Program-made: the position numbers and the translations under genes
Source: Streptococcus oralis
GTDB lineage: Bacteria > Bacillota > Bacilli > Lactobacillales > Streptococcaceae
Assembly (NCBI RefSeq): GCF_019929345.1
Contig: NZ_JAHZPJ010000017.1
Location: 1-38,052 of the forward strand
Reading direction: 5' to 3'
Length of the DNA stretch: 38,052 bases
The notes under the pieces: model-generated
The model's input: the letters and a program-made list of their open reading frames with translations, nothing else
The model's database searches: none
What the model was told of the DNA's origin: nothing
Part shown: positions 8,119-15,804 of the stretch, piece by piece
How the letters are laid out: each line of letters begins with the position of its first letter
Position numbering within the stretch: the first letter of the stretch is position 1

Positions 8119-8178
8119 TAAATTCAGACACAAATTGTAACGAAAATCAATACCAAAGCACAAAAATGGAGAAATTGT

Positions 8179-9213
8179 TTATTTTTTGTTATAGTCAAAG
8201 CGAATGACTTGCTCCTGTGCATCCACATAAGCGTGAACGCCAAAGGGAACAATGGCTCTTGGAGTTGCGTGGCCGACATTCAGATTATAGACAATCGGGA
8301 TATTGTTATCAATGATATCCAATAGTGCCTCTTTATAGTCGTCATAGAAAGTTTCATCCATAGGTTTTCCGACCAAGAGTCCACTGATGACCTCAAATAC
8401 CCCAGTTTCTTTCAAAGCCTGTACCATCTTTTTGAAGTTTTCCGGCTCAGGCTTTTCTTCGCTTGTTTCTAACAAGAGAATCTTTCCTTCCCAGTCGGAT
8501 AAGTCAGGGAAGAGTTTGTACTTTTGGCAGAGGTCCGTGCTGTCTGCGTATCGAGAATTGTCAAAGTTATCATAGAGAGACTCAAGGCAACCACCGAGAA
8601 TTTCTCCCTCAAACTGAGCATTTCCTTGTAACAAGTCAAAACCGGTATTTGCATGACTGACACGAGCTGTTCCTAGGGCCTTGGGACTAAAGTCAGTCCG
8701 TTCCTCATACCAAACGTCGCTAGGGCGGATTTCTGAGATTTTTCCTGTTTCGATCAGTTCTTTAAAGTAGTGGAGACTATAGGGTAACATCTCCTTGTCC
8801 AATTCACAAATGTCGGCTAGAAAGGATTGCCCATAAAAAGTCTTGACTCCCAGTTTGTGCAACATGAGATGGTTCATGGTTGTATCCGAGAAGCCAAGAA
8901 AAATCTTTGGCTTGATAACCTTTTGAAGCTGGTCGTTTTCAAAAAGATAAGGTAGCAAACGATAGGTATCATCCCCACCGATGGCGCATAGGATCATGTC
9001 GATGCTATCGTCCGAAAAGGCCTGCATCAAATCCTCTGCACGTGCCTCAGGATGGTCCTTGATAAAGTCTAAACCTTTTAGCGAATGGGGCAAAAAGACA
9101 GGATTGAGTCCCAAATCCTTGAGACGTTGGAGACCCAAGTCGACTTCGTGTTTGACAAAATCCTCTCCAATAACACCGCTAGACAAACTAACGATACCAA
9201 TAGTAGAAACCAT
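8179..9213 (-). CDS. S66-family serine peptidase (LD-carboxypeptidase / MccF-like)
   Basis: 344 residues, typical of peptidase family S66. The nucleophile elbow is FLGFSDTT, and the Glu and His of the Ser-Glu-His triad are seen in GGCLESL and NLNVGHATP. The N-terminal ILCAIGGDDTYRLLPYL segment is also characteristic. Characterised members are L,D-carboxypeptidases that trim muropeptides, or MccF-type enzymes that cleave microcin C-like peptidyl-nucleotides; sequence alone does not separate these here. There is no signal peptide, so it acts in the cytoplasm. The ATG follows AGGAGG by seven bases. It is encoded alone, on the same strand as the SemiSWEET gene. Confidence 0.9.
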   Translation of the reverse strand: MVSTIGIVSLSSGVIGEDFVKHEVDLGLQRLKDLGLNPVFLPHSLKGLDFIKDHPEARAEDLMQAFSDDSIDMILCAIGGDDTYRLLPYLFENDQLQKVIKPKIFLGFSDTTMNHLMLHKLGVKTFYGQSFLADICELDKEMLPYSLHYFKELIETGKISEIRPSDVWYEERTDFSPKALGTARVSHANTGFDLLQGNAQFEGEILGGCLESLYDNFDNSRYADSTDLCQKYKLFPDLSDWEGKILLLETSEEKPEPENFKKMVQALKETGVFEVISGLLVGKPMDETFYDDYKEALLDIIDNNIPIVYNLNVGHATPRAIVPFGVHAYVDAQEQVIRFDYNKK

Positions 9214-9317
9214 ATCTCATCCTCCTAGAAATAGATTGAGCCTATTTTATCATAAAAGGTGAGAGAAAACTATAAGGAATAGACTCAGAAGTGCTATTGG
9301 ATTTCAAGAAAGCAAGT

Positions 9318-9348
9318 AAAAAAGCAACCGCCTGTGCAGTTGCTTTTT
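9318..9348 (-). terminator. Terminator of the corA-DUF1129-TfoX operon
   Basis: AAAAAGCAAC pairs with GTTGCTTTTT, with a further GC/GC pair inside. It lies about 36 bp downstream of the TfoX-domain gene on the minus strand, and T runs flank both sides. Confidence 0.75.
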
Positions 9349-9383
9349 GTTTTTTTCTAATCTGTAATCTCACTAGATATGAG

Positions 9384-9731
9384 TTACTTGGTCAACTCTT
9401 GATTATAGGAGAGGGCTAAATCAATCCAGTAAGGAAGTTCTTTTTGACCTTCTATATCTAGGTCTATATAGCCATGATAAGGTCGCCCTCTCATCAATGT
9501 AGTATGAGCTCCTGTTTGGGGTAGAACTTGCTTTTCCATTTCTTTGCCAATTCTCACCATAACCAGCTCGTCCTTTCTGGAACTGACAGTGATGGCCATT
9601 TTCCCACGAATCATAAAGGCCAGGCCACCAAACAGTTTCTTTTCCTCTAGCTCTTCTTCGAAAATTTGGGGAGGAAGTTTAAGTGCTAGGATTTTTCGAA
9701 TCTGCTGAACTAAAGATTGACTATATGCCAT
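9384..9731 (-). CDS. TfoX/Sxy N-terminal-domain protein
   Basis: 115 residues matching the TfoX N-terminal domain, with the conserved KKLFGGLAFMIRGKMAI core near residues 31-47 and a later RGRPYHGYIDLD segment. In Gammaproteobacteria the full-length TfoX/Sxy is a competence regulator; the stand-alone N-terminal domain in Firmicutes has no established function, so a competence role should not be assumed. The ribosome site is weak. The gene follows the DUF1129 gene by 15 bp and is last in the corA operon. Confidence 0.85.
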   Translation of the reverse strand: MAYSQSLVQQIRKILALKLPPQIFEEELEEKKLFGGLAFMIRGKMAITVSSRKDELVMVRIGKEMEKQVLPQTGAHTTLMRGRPYHGYIDLDIEGQKELPYWIDLALSYNQELTK

Positions 9732-9746
9732 AGATTTTCACTTTTC

Positions 9747-10424
9747 TTAATAACGTGATGGGCCCGCGCTTGCACTTCGGATATTGAAGCGTTTTTTGAG
9801 ATAGAAGCGAAGAGCAAGAAGCACTGCTCCGATGATAGCAAGTGTAATCGGAGGAAGGACAGGATTGAGGTTGGTTGGTAGGAAGTTTGTTCCAAAGAGC
9901 ACTGCCAACCAAACTAGCATAGAAATTAGAATAATGAGAAACGATTTCCAGAATGGAGGACGTTGGCTACGCTCTACATCGGGACCATAGTAGCGATAGA
10001 TGAAGTGGTACATCCAGTAAAAGGCAATTCCTCCAACGATACCCACAAACAATAGAGTAATTAAACCATAGCCGACAAACTGATCGGGAGAGATGGTTGT
10101 TGTAAGGGCGCTGATGAGCGCAAATAAACTAGTGATGAAAAGGGCTGAGTCCATAATCATGAGTTTTGGATTATCATTTTCTTTTGGGTGCTCTTTTTCA
10201 TATTGTTCCTTCAAAGTGAAGTTATGAGCCCATTGAGTTGGTGCTCCGTAAAGGGTACGAGCAGGCACCCCCTTAGACTGTTCTTTAAGAATCTCTGGCA
10301 TAATTTCGTTGAAAATAGCATTAATTTCAGCCTCTGTTTTGCCATCTTTGAGAAACTGTTGTGTGGCAATATGGATAAAATGTTTATTTTTCTTAGTTAG
10401 TTTTTGTAAATCAATCTGAGACAT
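9747..10424 (-). CDS. DUF1129-family membrane protein
   Basis: 225 residues with a soluble N-terminal half (MSQIDLQKLTKKNKHFIHIA, and a KGVPARTLYG segment) and at least four hydrophobic helices from about residue 95 on. The pattern matches DUF1129 membrane proteins of Firmicutes, which have no known activity. A frame extension to 10445 would overlap corA; the ATG at 10424 is preferred for its AGAGGA ribosome site about 7 bases upstream. The gap to corA is 11 bp, so it is cotranscribed with the Mg2+ channel gene; a link to ion homeostasis is only suggested by that. Confidence 0.85.
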   Translation of the reverse strand: MSQIDLQKLTKKNKHFIHIATQQFLKDGKTEAEINAIFNEIMPEILKEQSKGVPARTLYGAPTQWAHNFTLKEQYEKEHPKENDNPKLMIMDSALFITSLFALISALTTTISPDQFVGYGLITLLFVGIVGGIAFYWMYHFIYRYYGPDVERSQRPPFWKSFLIILISMLVWLAVLFGTNFLPTNLNPVLPPITLAIIGAVLLALRFYLKKRFNIRSASAGPSRY

Positions 10425-10435
10425 AGGGATTCCTC

Positions 10436-11380
10436 TTAGAACCATTTTTTATGGATGAGATAGAGAGTGAGCGAGACACTCATAGCAAAGGCGATAAAGA
10501 CGATTAACCAGAAGGCGTGTGGCTCACCATTCAGAGGGATTTCATTATCCTTAAAGTTCATCCCGTAGGCTGAGAAGATCATGGTCGGGACAGACATGAC
10601 GATGGTCACGAGAGCCAGAGTTTTCATGATGTTGTTCTGGTTGTTGGAAATGATAGAGGCAAAGGTCTCTGTCATAGAGTGAAGGACGTTTCCATAGATA
10701 TCTGCCATCTCGATGGCCTGTTGGGTTTCAATCAGGGTATCTTCGAGTATGTCCTCGTCCTCTAAGTATTTTTTGATATTGCTGGTTGCGCTGGTCAATT
10801 TCTTGATTACGCGCTCGTTTGTTTTTAGTGAGGCCTTGAAATAGACGATGGTCTTTTCCAATTCCATGAGTTCAATCAATTCTTCATTTCGAGTGGATTT
10901 ATGCAGTTGGCTTTCGATTTGTTCGCTCTTGCGATCAATGGAACGAAGGGCAGTTAGATAAAGTTCGGCATTGCGGTAAAGGAGTTGAAAGATAAAACGT
11001 GACCGCATGAAGGTATAGAAATTACGCAACCTACGATTGATAAAGACATCAAGAACAGGGAGGGATTCCAAACAAGTAGTGATGATGGTTTCCTCGGTGA
11101 TGATAATCCCTAGCGGAATCGTTACGTAATAGGTGCGGTTGTTTCTCTCTTCTGTGACTGGAACGTCTACGATAATCAAAGTGTACTCATCTTCGATGGT
11201 AATACGGGACATTTCTTCCGCATCAAGCGGTGCTCGAAGGTCGGCAATGTCAATGTCAAAGGCGTTGGCGATTTCCACCGATTCATTTTGTGTAGGATTG
11301 ACGAGGTTGATCCAAGTGCCCGGTTCAAGCGTGTCGATCTCTTTAAATTCAGTTGTTGTTGAGAGAAAAACTTGTTTCAT
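10436..11380 (-). CDS. corA: CorA-family magnesium/divalent cation channel
   Basis: 314 residues, normal for CorA. It ends with two transmembrane helices; the first carries the diagnostic YGMNF ion-selectivity motif, and the C-terminus is short and basic (LIHKKWF). The long N-terminal part forms the cytoplasmic Mg2+-sensing funnel. CorA is the main constitutive Mg2+ uptake channel and closes when internal Mg2+ is high. It is first in an operon with DUF1129 and TfoX-domain genes and divergent from uvrA. Notably the window also holds the ATP-driven, riboswitch-controlled MgtA system, so both housekeeping and emergency Mg2+ transport are present. Confidence 0.95.
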   Translation of the reverse strand: MKQVFLSTTTEFKEIDTLEPGTWINLVNPTQNESVEIANAFDIDIADLRAPLDAEEMSRITIEDEYTLIIVDVPVTEERNNRTYYVTIPLGIIITEETIITTCLESLPVLDVFINRRLRNFYTFMRSRFIFQLLYRNAELYLTALRSIDRKSEQIESQLHKSTRNEELIELMELEKTIVYFKASLKTNERVIKKLTSATSNIKKYLEDEDILEDTLIETQQAIEMADIYGNVLHSMTETFASIISNNQNNIMKTLALVTIVMSVPTMIFSAYGMNFKDNEIPLNGEPHAFWLIVFIAFAMSVSLTLYLIHKKWF

Positions 11381-11476
11381 ATCCCCTATCCTTTCCTACT
11401 ATTCAGTGATTCATTTTTTGCACCGTACTATTATACTATAAAAACAGTTTTTTGGGTAATAGAATTTCACATTTTT

Positions 11477-11485
11477 TGGTATAAT
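11477..11485 (+). promoter_or_regulatory. Extended -10 promoter of uvrA
   Basis: TGG followed by TATAAT (11480-11485). The ATG at 11484 is part of this -10 box and so cannot be the translation start. I saw no LexA/DinR-type operator nearby. Confidence 0.65.
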
Positions 11486-11516
11486 GGAAAGCAATAATGG
11501 ACTAGAAAGAACAAAG

Positions 11517-14348
11517 ATGCAAGATAAAATTGTGATTCATGGGGCACGTGCCCATAACTTAAAAAATATTGATGTGGAGATTCCGCGAGACAAGCTAGTT
11601 GTTGTGACTGGTTTGTCAGGTTCTGGGAAATCCAGTCTGGCCTTTGATACCCTCTATGCTGAGGGCCAACGTCGCTATGTAGAGAGTCTATCAGCCTATG
11701 CTCGCCAGTTTTTGGGCAACATGGAAAAACCAGATGTGGATGCCATTGATGGCCTTAGCCCGGCTATTTCCATTGACCAAAAAACAACTAGCAAAAATCC
11801 TCGTTCGACCGTGGGAACGACGACTGAAATCAATGATTATCTGCGTCTCCTCTACGCACGTGTGGGGACGCCTTACTGTATCAACGGGCACGGGGCCATC
11901 AAGGCCTCTTCTGTAGAGCAAATCGTGGATAAGGTCTTGGAATTGCCAGAACGTCAACGTCTGCAAATTTTAGCTCCTGTTATTCGCAAGAAAAAAGGGC
12001 AACACAAGAGTGTCATTGAAAAGGTTCAGAAAGATGGTTATGTCCGCGTCCGTGTGGATGGGGAGGTCTATGATGTGACTGAAGTTCCAGAGTTGTCCAA
12101 GAGCAAGCAACACAATATTGATGTTGTGGTCGACCGTATTGTCATCAAGGAGGGCATCCGTAGCCGTCTCTTTGACTCCATTGAGGCTGCCCTTCGTATT
12201 GCAGAAGGTTATGTCATTATCGACACCATGGACGATTCGGAGTTGCTATTCTCTGAGCACTATGCCTGCCCGGTTTGTGGTTTTACCGTACCAGAGTTAG
12301 AGCCTCGTCTCTTCTCCTTTAATGCTCCTTTTGGTTCTTGTAGTGAGTGTGACGGTTTGGGCATCAAGCTGGAGGTGGATACTGATTTGGTGGTTCCTGA
12401 TGCCAGCAAAACCTTACGTGAAGGAGCGTTGGCACCTTGGAATCCTATCTCATCCAACTACTATCCAAACATGCTAGAGCAGGCTATGATAGCCTTTGGA
12501 GTAGATATGGATAAGCCTTTTGAGGATTTGTCAGAAGAAGATAAGAACTTGATTCTCTACGGCTCAGATGGCAAGGAATTCCATTTCCACTATGAGAATG
12601 AATTTGGTGGTGTGCGCGATATCGATATTCCTTTTGAGGGAGTTGTCAATAATATCAAGCGTCGTTACCATGAGACTAATAGTGACTACACGCGCACCCA
12701 GATGCGCCTCTACATGAATGAGCTGACCTGTGGAACTTGTCACGGCTACCGTCTCAATGACCAGGCCTTGTCTGTCCGTGTGGGCGGTGAGCAAGGACCT
12801 CATATCGGTGAAATCTCAGACCTGTCTATCGCAGACCACTTGGAGTTGGTGAGTCAGCTGACCTTGTCTGAAAATGAAGCCATCATCGCCCGTCCCATTC
12901 TCAAGGAAATCAAGGATCGCTTGACCTTCCTCAATAACGTAGGCCTCAACTATCTGACGCTGTCGCGTTCGGCAGGAACCTTTTCAGGTGGGGAGAGTCA
13001 GCGTATTCGCTTGGCGACTCAGATTGGGTCTAACCTATCAGGTGTCCTCTATATCCTGGATGAGCCGTCGATTGGTCTTCACCAGAGGGATAATGACCGC
13101 CTGATTGCCAGTCTGAAAAAGATGCGTGACTTGGGCAATACTCTCATCGTGGTGGAACACGATGAAGATACCATGCGTGAGGCGGATTATCTGATTGACG
13201 TTGGTCCGGGTGCCGGTGTTTTTGGTGGGGAGATTGTCGCCGCAGGTACGCCTAATCAAGTGGCTCGCAACAGTAAGTCCATCACAGGTCAGTACTTGTC
13301 AGGGAAACGTGCTATTCCAGTTCCAGAAGAGCGCCGTACCGGAAATGGTCGTTTTATCGAAGTGACGGGTGCGTGTGAGAACAACTTGCAAAATATTACC
13401 GCTCGCTTCCCATTAGGAAAATTCATCGCGGTGACAGGTGTGTCAGGTTCAGGGAAATCGACCTTAATCAACAGCATCCTCAAAAAAGTCATTGCCCAGA
13501 AGCTCAACCGCAATTCAGACAAACCTGGTAAGTTTAAGACGATTACAGGGATTGAGCATGTAGACCGCTTGATTGACATTGATCAGAGCCCTATCGGACG
13601 AACGCCGAGGTCTAACCCTGCTACCTATACGGGAGTTTTTGACGATATACGTGACCTCTTTGCTCAGACAAATGAAGCTAAGATTCGAGGCTACAAGAAG
13701 GGCCGTTTCAGTTTCAACGTCAAGGGTGGTCGTTGTGAAGCCTGCTCAGGTGATGGGATCATCAAGATTGAGATGCACTTCTTGCCAGATGTTTATGTGG
13801 CTTGTGAAGTCTGCCACGGAACCCGCTACAACAGTGAGACCCTAGAAGTTCATTACAAGGAAAAAAATATCTCGCAGGTCTTGGATATGACGGTCAACGA
13901 TGCGGTGGAATTCTTCCAACATATTCCCAAGATTCAACGCAAACTTCAGACCATCAAGGATGTGGGGCTGGGCTATGTAACGTTAGGACAACCAGCTACC
14001 ACCCTTTCAGGTGGAGAAGCCCAGCGTATGAAGCTGGCTAGTGAACTCCACAAACGTTCAACAGGTAAGTCATTCTACATTCTGGATGAGCCAACGACCG
14101 GGCTTCATACTGAGGATATCGCTCGCTTGCTTAAAGTCCTGGCTCGCTTTGTCGACGATGGGAATACTGTCCTCGTCATTGAACACAATCTGGATGTCAT
14201 CAAGACGGCAGACCATATCATCGACTTGGGACCTGAAGGCGGTGTTGGTGGAGGAACCATCATTGCAACAGGAACTCCAGAAGAAGTAGCGGCCAATGAA
14301 GCCAGCTACACAGGACACTATTTGAAAGGAAAGTTACATCATGAATAA
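11517..14348 (+). CDS. uvrA: Excinuclease ABC subunit A
   Basis: 943 residues, standard for UvrA, the damage-recognition ATPase of nucleotide-excision repair that acts with UvrB and UvrC. Two ABC-type ATPase modules are visible: Walker [15 protein letters not shown] near the N-terminus and [10 protein letters not shown] near residue 650, each with its own signature ([12 protein letters not shown] and [12 protein letters not shown]) and Walker B ([11 protein letters not shown] and [11 protein letters not shown]). Zinc-binding cysteine pairs appear as CPVCGF, CSECDG, CEACSG and CEVCHG. The start at 11517 ([17 protein letters not shown]) is the family start; the frame is open to 11484, but that ATG lies within the promoter. 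It overlaps the next gene by 8 bases. Confidence 0.98.
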   Translation: MQDKIVIHGARAHNLKNIDVEIPRDKLVVVTGLSGSGKSSLAFDTLYAEGQRRYVESLSAYARQFLGNMEKPDVDAIDGLSPAISIDQKTTSKNPRSTVGTTTEINDYLRLLYARVGTPYCINGHGAIKASSVEQIVDKVLELPERQRLQILAPVIRKKKGQHKSVIEKVQKDGYVRVRVDGEVYDVTEVPELSKSKQHNIDVVVDRIVIKEGIRSRLFDSIEAALRIAEGYVIIDTMDDSELLFSEHYACPVCGFTVPELEPRLFSFNAPFGSCSECDGLGIKLEVDTDLVVPDASKTLREGALAPWNPISSNYYPNMLEQAMIAFGVDMDKPFEDLSEEDKNLILYGSDGKEFHFHYENEFGGVRDIDIPFEGVVNNIKRRYHETNSDYTRTQMRLYMNELTCGTCHGYRLNDQALSVRVGGEQGPHIGEISDLSIADHLELVSQLTLSENEAIIARPILKEIKDRLTFLNNVGLNYLTLSRSAGTFSGGESQRIRLATQIGSNLSGVLYILDEPSIGLHQRDNDRLIASLKKMRDLGNTLIVVEHDEDTMREADYLIDVGPGAGVFGGEIVAAGTPNQVARNSKSITGQYLSGKRAIPVPEERRTGNGRFIEVTGACENNLQNITARFPLGKFIAVTGVSGSGKSTLINSILKKVIAQKLNRNSDKPGKFKTITGIEHVDRLIDIDQSPIGRTPRSNPATYTGVFDDIRDLFAQTNEAKIRGYKKGRFSFNVKGGRCEACSGDGIIKIEMHFLPDVYVACEVCHGTRYNSETLEVHYKEKNISQVLDMTVNDAVEFFQHIPKIQRKLQTIKDVGLGYVTLGQPATTLSGGEAQRMKLASELHKRSTGKSFYILDEPTTGLHTEDIARLLKVLARFVDDGNTVLVIEHNLDVIKTADHIIDLGPEGGVGGGTIIATGTPEEVAANEASYTGHYLKGKLHHE

Positions 14349-15402
14349 ACGTGTGCAAGCATTTTTAGCTAAAATGCAAGAAAAAGAACTAGATGGCATC
14401 ATCATCAACAACCTTAAAAACGTCTATTACCTGACCGGCTTTTGGGGTTCGAACGGAACAGTCTTTATCAGCCGTGACCGTCAGGTCTTGGTGACAGACT
14501 CTCGCTATATCATTGCAGCTAAGCAAGAAGTGACAGGTTTTGAGATTGTGGCTGACCGTGATGAATTGGCTGTTATTGCAGGCATTGTTAAGGATATGGG
14601 CTTGTCTCGGGTCGGTTTTGAGGACGAGATTGCGGTTTCTTATTACCACCGTATGCAGGCAGCTTTTGCAGGGATCGACTTGCTTCCACAGACTCAGTTT
14701 GTTGAAGCACTTCGTATGATTAAAGATGAGAAAGAGATTGCGACTATTCGCAAGGCTTGTTCTATCTCAGACCAAGCTTTTCGCGATGCACTTGACTTTA
14801 TCAAACCTGGAAAAACTGAGATCGAAATTGCCAACTTCCTTGACTTCCGTATGCGGGAGCTAGGAGCATCTGGCTTGTCTTTTGATACCATTTTAGCAAG
14901 TGGTATCAACTCTTCAAAACCCCATGCTCATCCGATGCACAAACCAGTTGAAGTTGGAGAAGCCATTACCATGGACTTCGGCTGCCTCTACGACCACTAC
15001 GTCAGCGATATGACACGTACCATTTATCTCGGTCATGTCAGTGACGAACAGGCAGAGATTTACAATACGGTTCTAAAAGCCAACCAAGCCCTGATTGACC
15101 AGGCTAAGGCAGGATTAGGTTTCCGTGACTTTGACAAAATCCCTCGCGATATTATCACCGAGGCAGGCTATGGCGACTACTTTACCCACGGTATTGGTCA
15201 CGGTATCGGACTGGACATCCACGAAGAACCTTACTTTAGCCAAACTTCGAAAGAAGTCATTAAATCTGGTATGGTCTTGACTGATGAACCGGGTATCTAT
15301 ATTGAAGGTAAATACGGGGTTCGTATTGAAGATGATATCTTAATTACAGATAACGGTTGCGAATTGTTGACTCTAGCTCCAAAAGAATTAATTGTTATTT
15401 AA
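14341..15402 (+). CDS. pepP: M24-family Xaa-Pro aminopeptidase
   Basis: 353 residues, the usual length for the short Firmicute aminopeptidase P, which removes N-terminal residues that precede proline. An N-terminal creatinase-like domain ([20 protein letters not shown]) is followed by the pita-bread catalytic domain. All five dinuclear-metal ligands are visible: the two Asp in [17 protein letters not shown], the His in [17 protein letters not shown], and the two Glu in TDEPGIYI and VRIEDDI. A prolidase (PepQ) is the alternative; the symbol is assigned by length and context. Translation starts at an ATG inside the last codons of uvrA, 10 bases after AAGGA, so the two genes are cotranscribed. 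Confidence 0.9.
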   Translation: MNKRVQAFLAKMQEKELDGIIINNLKNVYYLTGFWGSNGTVFISRDRQVLVTDSRYIIAAKQEVTGFEIVADRDELAVIAGIVKDMGLSRVGFEDEIAVSYYHRMQAAFAGIDLLPQTQFVEALRMIKDEKEIATIRKACSISDQAFRDALDFIKPGKTEIEIANFLDFRMRELGASGLSFDTILASGINSSKPHAHPMHKPVEVGEAITMDFGCLYDHYVSDMTRTIYLGHVSDEQAEIYNTVLKANQALIDQAKAGLGFRDFDKIPRDIITEAGYGDYFTHGIGHGIGLDIHEEPYFSQTSKEVIKSGMVLTDEPGIYIEGKYGVRIEDDILITDNGCELLTLAPKELIVI

Positions 15403-15420
15403 GAAAATTATGATAAATCA

Positions 15421-15449
15421 TTGACTTTTATATTTTAAAGGTTTATACT
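15421..15449 (+). promoter_or_regulatory. Promoter of the mgtA leader
   Basis: TTGACT (15421-15426) and TATACT (15444-15449) with exactly 17 bp between them; the predicted start near 15456 sits at the 5' edge of the M-box. Confidence 0.8.
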
Positions 15450-15455
15450 GATAGA

Positions 15456-15597
15456 CGAAAACGGTAGGTGAGGCTACCATAGGGATACGGATGACTACCG
15501 CAAAGCAGTGGAGACACTACTCGTTGGTCAACAGTCCTGGTCGCGAAGGCCAAGACTAAGCTCATTTCATTGCCCTATGGAGTTAAAGCTTGAACGA
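15456..15597 (+). promoter_or_regulatory. M-box (ykoK leader) Mg2+ riboswitch
   Basis: The segment holds the conserved M-box core TAGGTGAGGCTACC, followed by GGGATACG, and further on GCCCTATGGAGTTAAAGCT near the 3' side, in the order and spacing of the known Mg2+-sensing M-box aptamer. M-box RNAs fold compactly when Mg2+ is plentiful and then permit a terminator to form. Here the terminator hairpin follows at 15620-15650, and the downstream gene is a magnesium-type P-type ATPase, which fits. Identification is by motif recall; a covariance-model scan would settle it. Confidence 0.9.
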
Positions 15598-15619
15598 AAA
15601 AACAGATAATTAGTTTTTC

Positions 15620-15650
15620 AATCCTGCCATTTTATGGCAGGATTTTCTAC
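15620..15650 (+). terminator. Riboswitch-controlled terminator in the mgtA leader
   Basis: AATCCTGCCAT pairs with ATGGCAGGATT across a 3-base loop, followed by TTTCTACTGTTTT. It lies directly downstream of the M-box and upstream of the leader ORF, so high Mg2+ should stop transcription before both the leader ORF and mgtA. Confidence 0.85.
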
Positions 15651-15679
15651 TGTTTTAGAACAAGGAAAGGAGACAAACG

Positions 15680-15751
15680 ATGCAAATTGACGATCATCCA
15701 GAACCGCACATACACAGCCAATCGCTGATTTGTGTCGTTCTGCCCTTATAA
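15680..15751 (+). CDS. Putative 23-codon leader peptide upstream of mgtA
   Basis: An ATG with a strong AAAGGAG ribosome site seven bases upstream opens a 23-codon frame ending TAA at 15749-15751. The peptide begins MQIDDHPEPHIHSQ: acidic residues, prolines and histidines lie at positions 4-12, followed by a hydrophobic tail. It sits between the riboswitch terminator and mgtA. Codons 10-16 form the left arm of a long hairpin whose right arm starts one base after the stop codon, an arrangement typical of translation-coupled attenuation. The acidic/proline N-terminus resembles that of the enterobacterial MgtL leader, which is known to make ribosomes fall off when Mg2+ is low. That is analogy; the sequences are not otherwise alike, and there is no proof that it is translated. 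Confidence 0.6.
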   Translation: MQIDDHPEPHIHSQSLICVVLPL

Positions 15752-15790
15752 AGTGATTGGTCTCTGTGTATGAAACACATCATTCATACA
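15709..15790 (+). promoter_or_regulatory. Two mutually exclusive hairpins overlapping the leader ORF and abutting the mgtA ribosome site
   Basis: Hairpin 1 pairs 15709-15726 (CATACACAGCCAATCGCT) with AGTGATTGG (15752-15760) and CTGTGTATG (15764-15772): 18 base pairs including one G-U, with a 3-base bulge and a 25-base loop. Hairpin 2 pairs TGTATGAA (15767-15774) with TTCATACA (15783-15790), 8 base pairs, ending two bases before the TAGGAG ribosome site of mgtA. They share 15767-15772 and cannot form together. A ribosome on the leader ORF would block hairpin 1 and favour hairpin 2. Confidence 0.6.
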
Positions 15791-15804
15791 GATAGGAGAA
15801 ACCA

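Noticed and set aside
8074..8163. N-terminal extension of the SemiSWEET protein
   Set aside because: It would place the promoter and ribosome site inside the gene and exceed the normal family length.
9384..9731. Competence regulator TfoX
   Set aside because: Only the N-terminal domain is present, and in streptococci competence is run by ComX/ComE-type systems; a regulatory role is not supported.
11484..11516. Upstream ATG for uvrA
   Set aside because: It is part of the TATAAT -10 element, so it would not be transcribed; the family start is at 11517.
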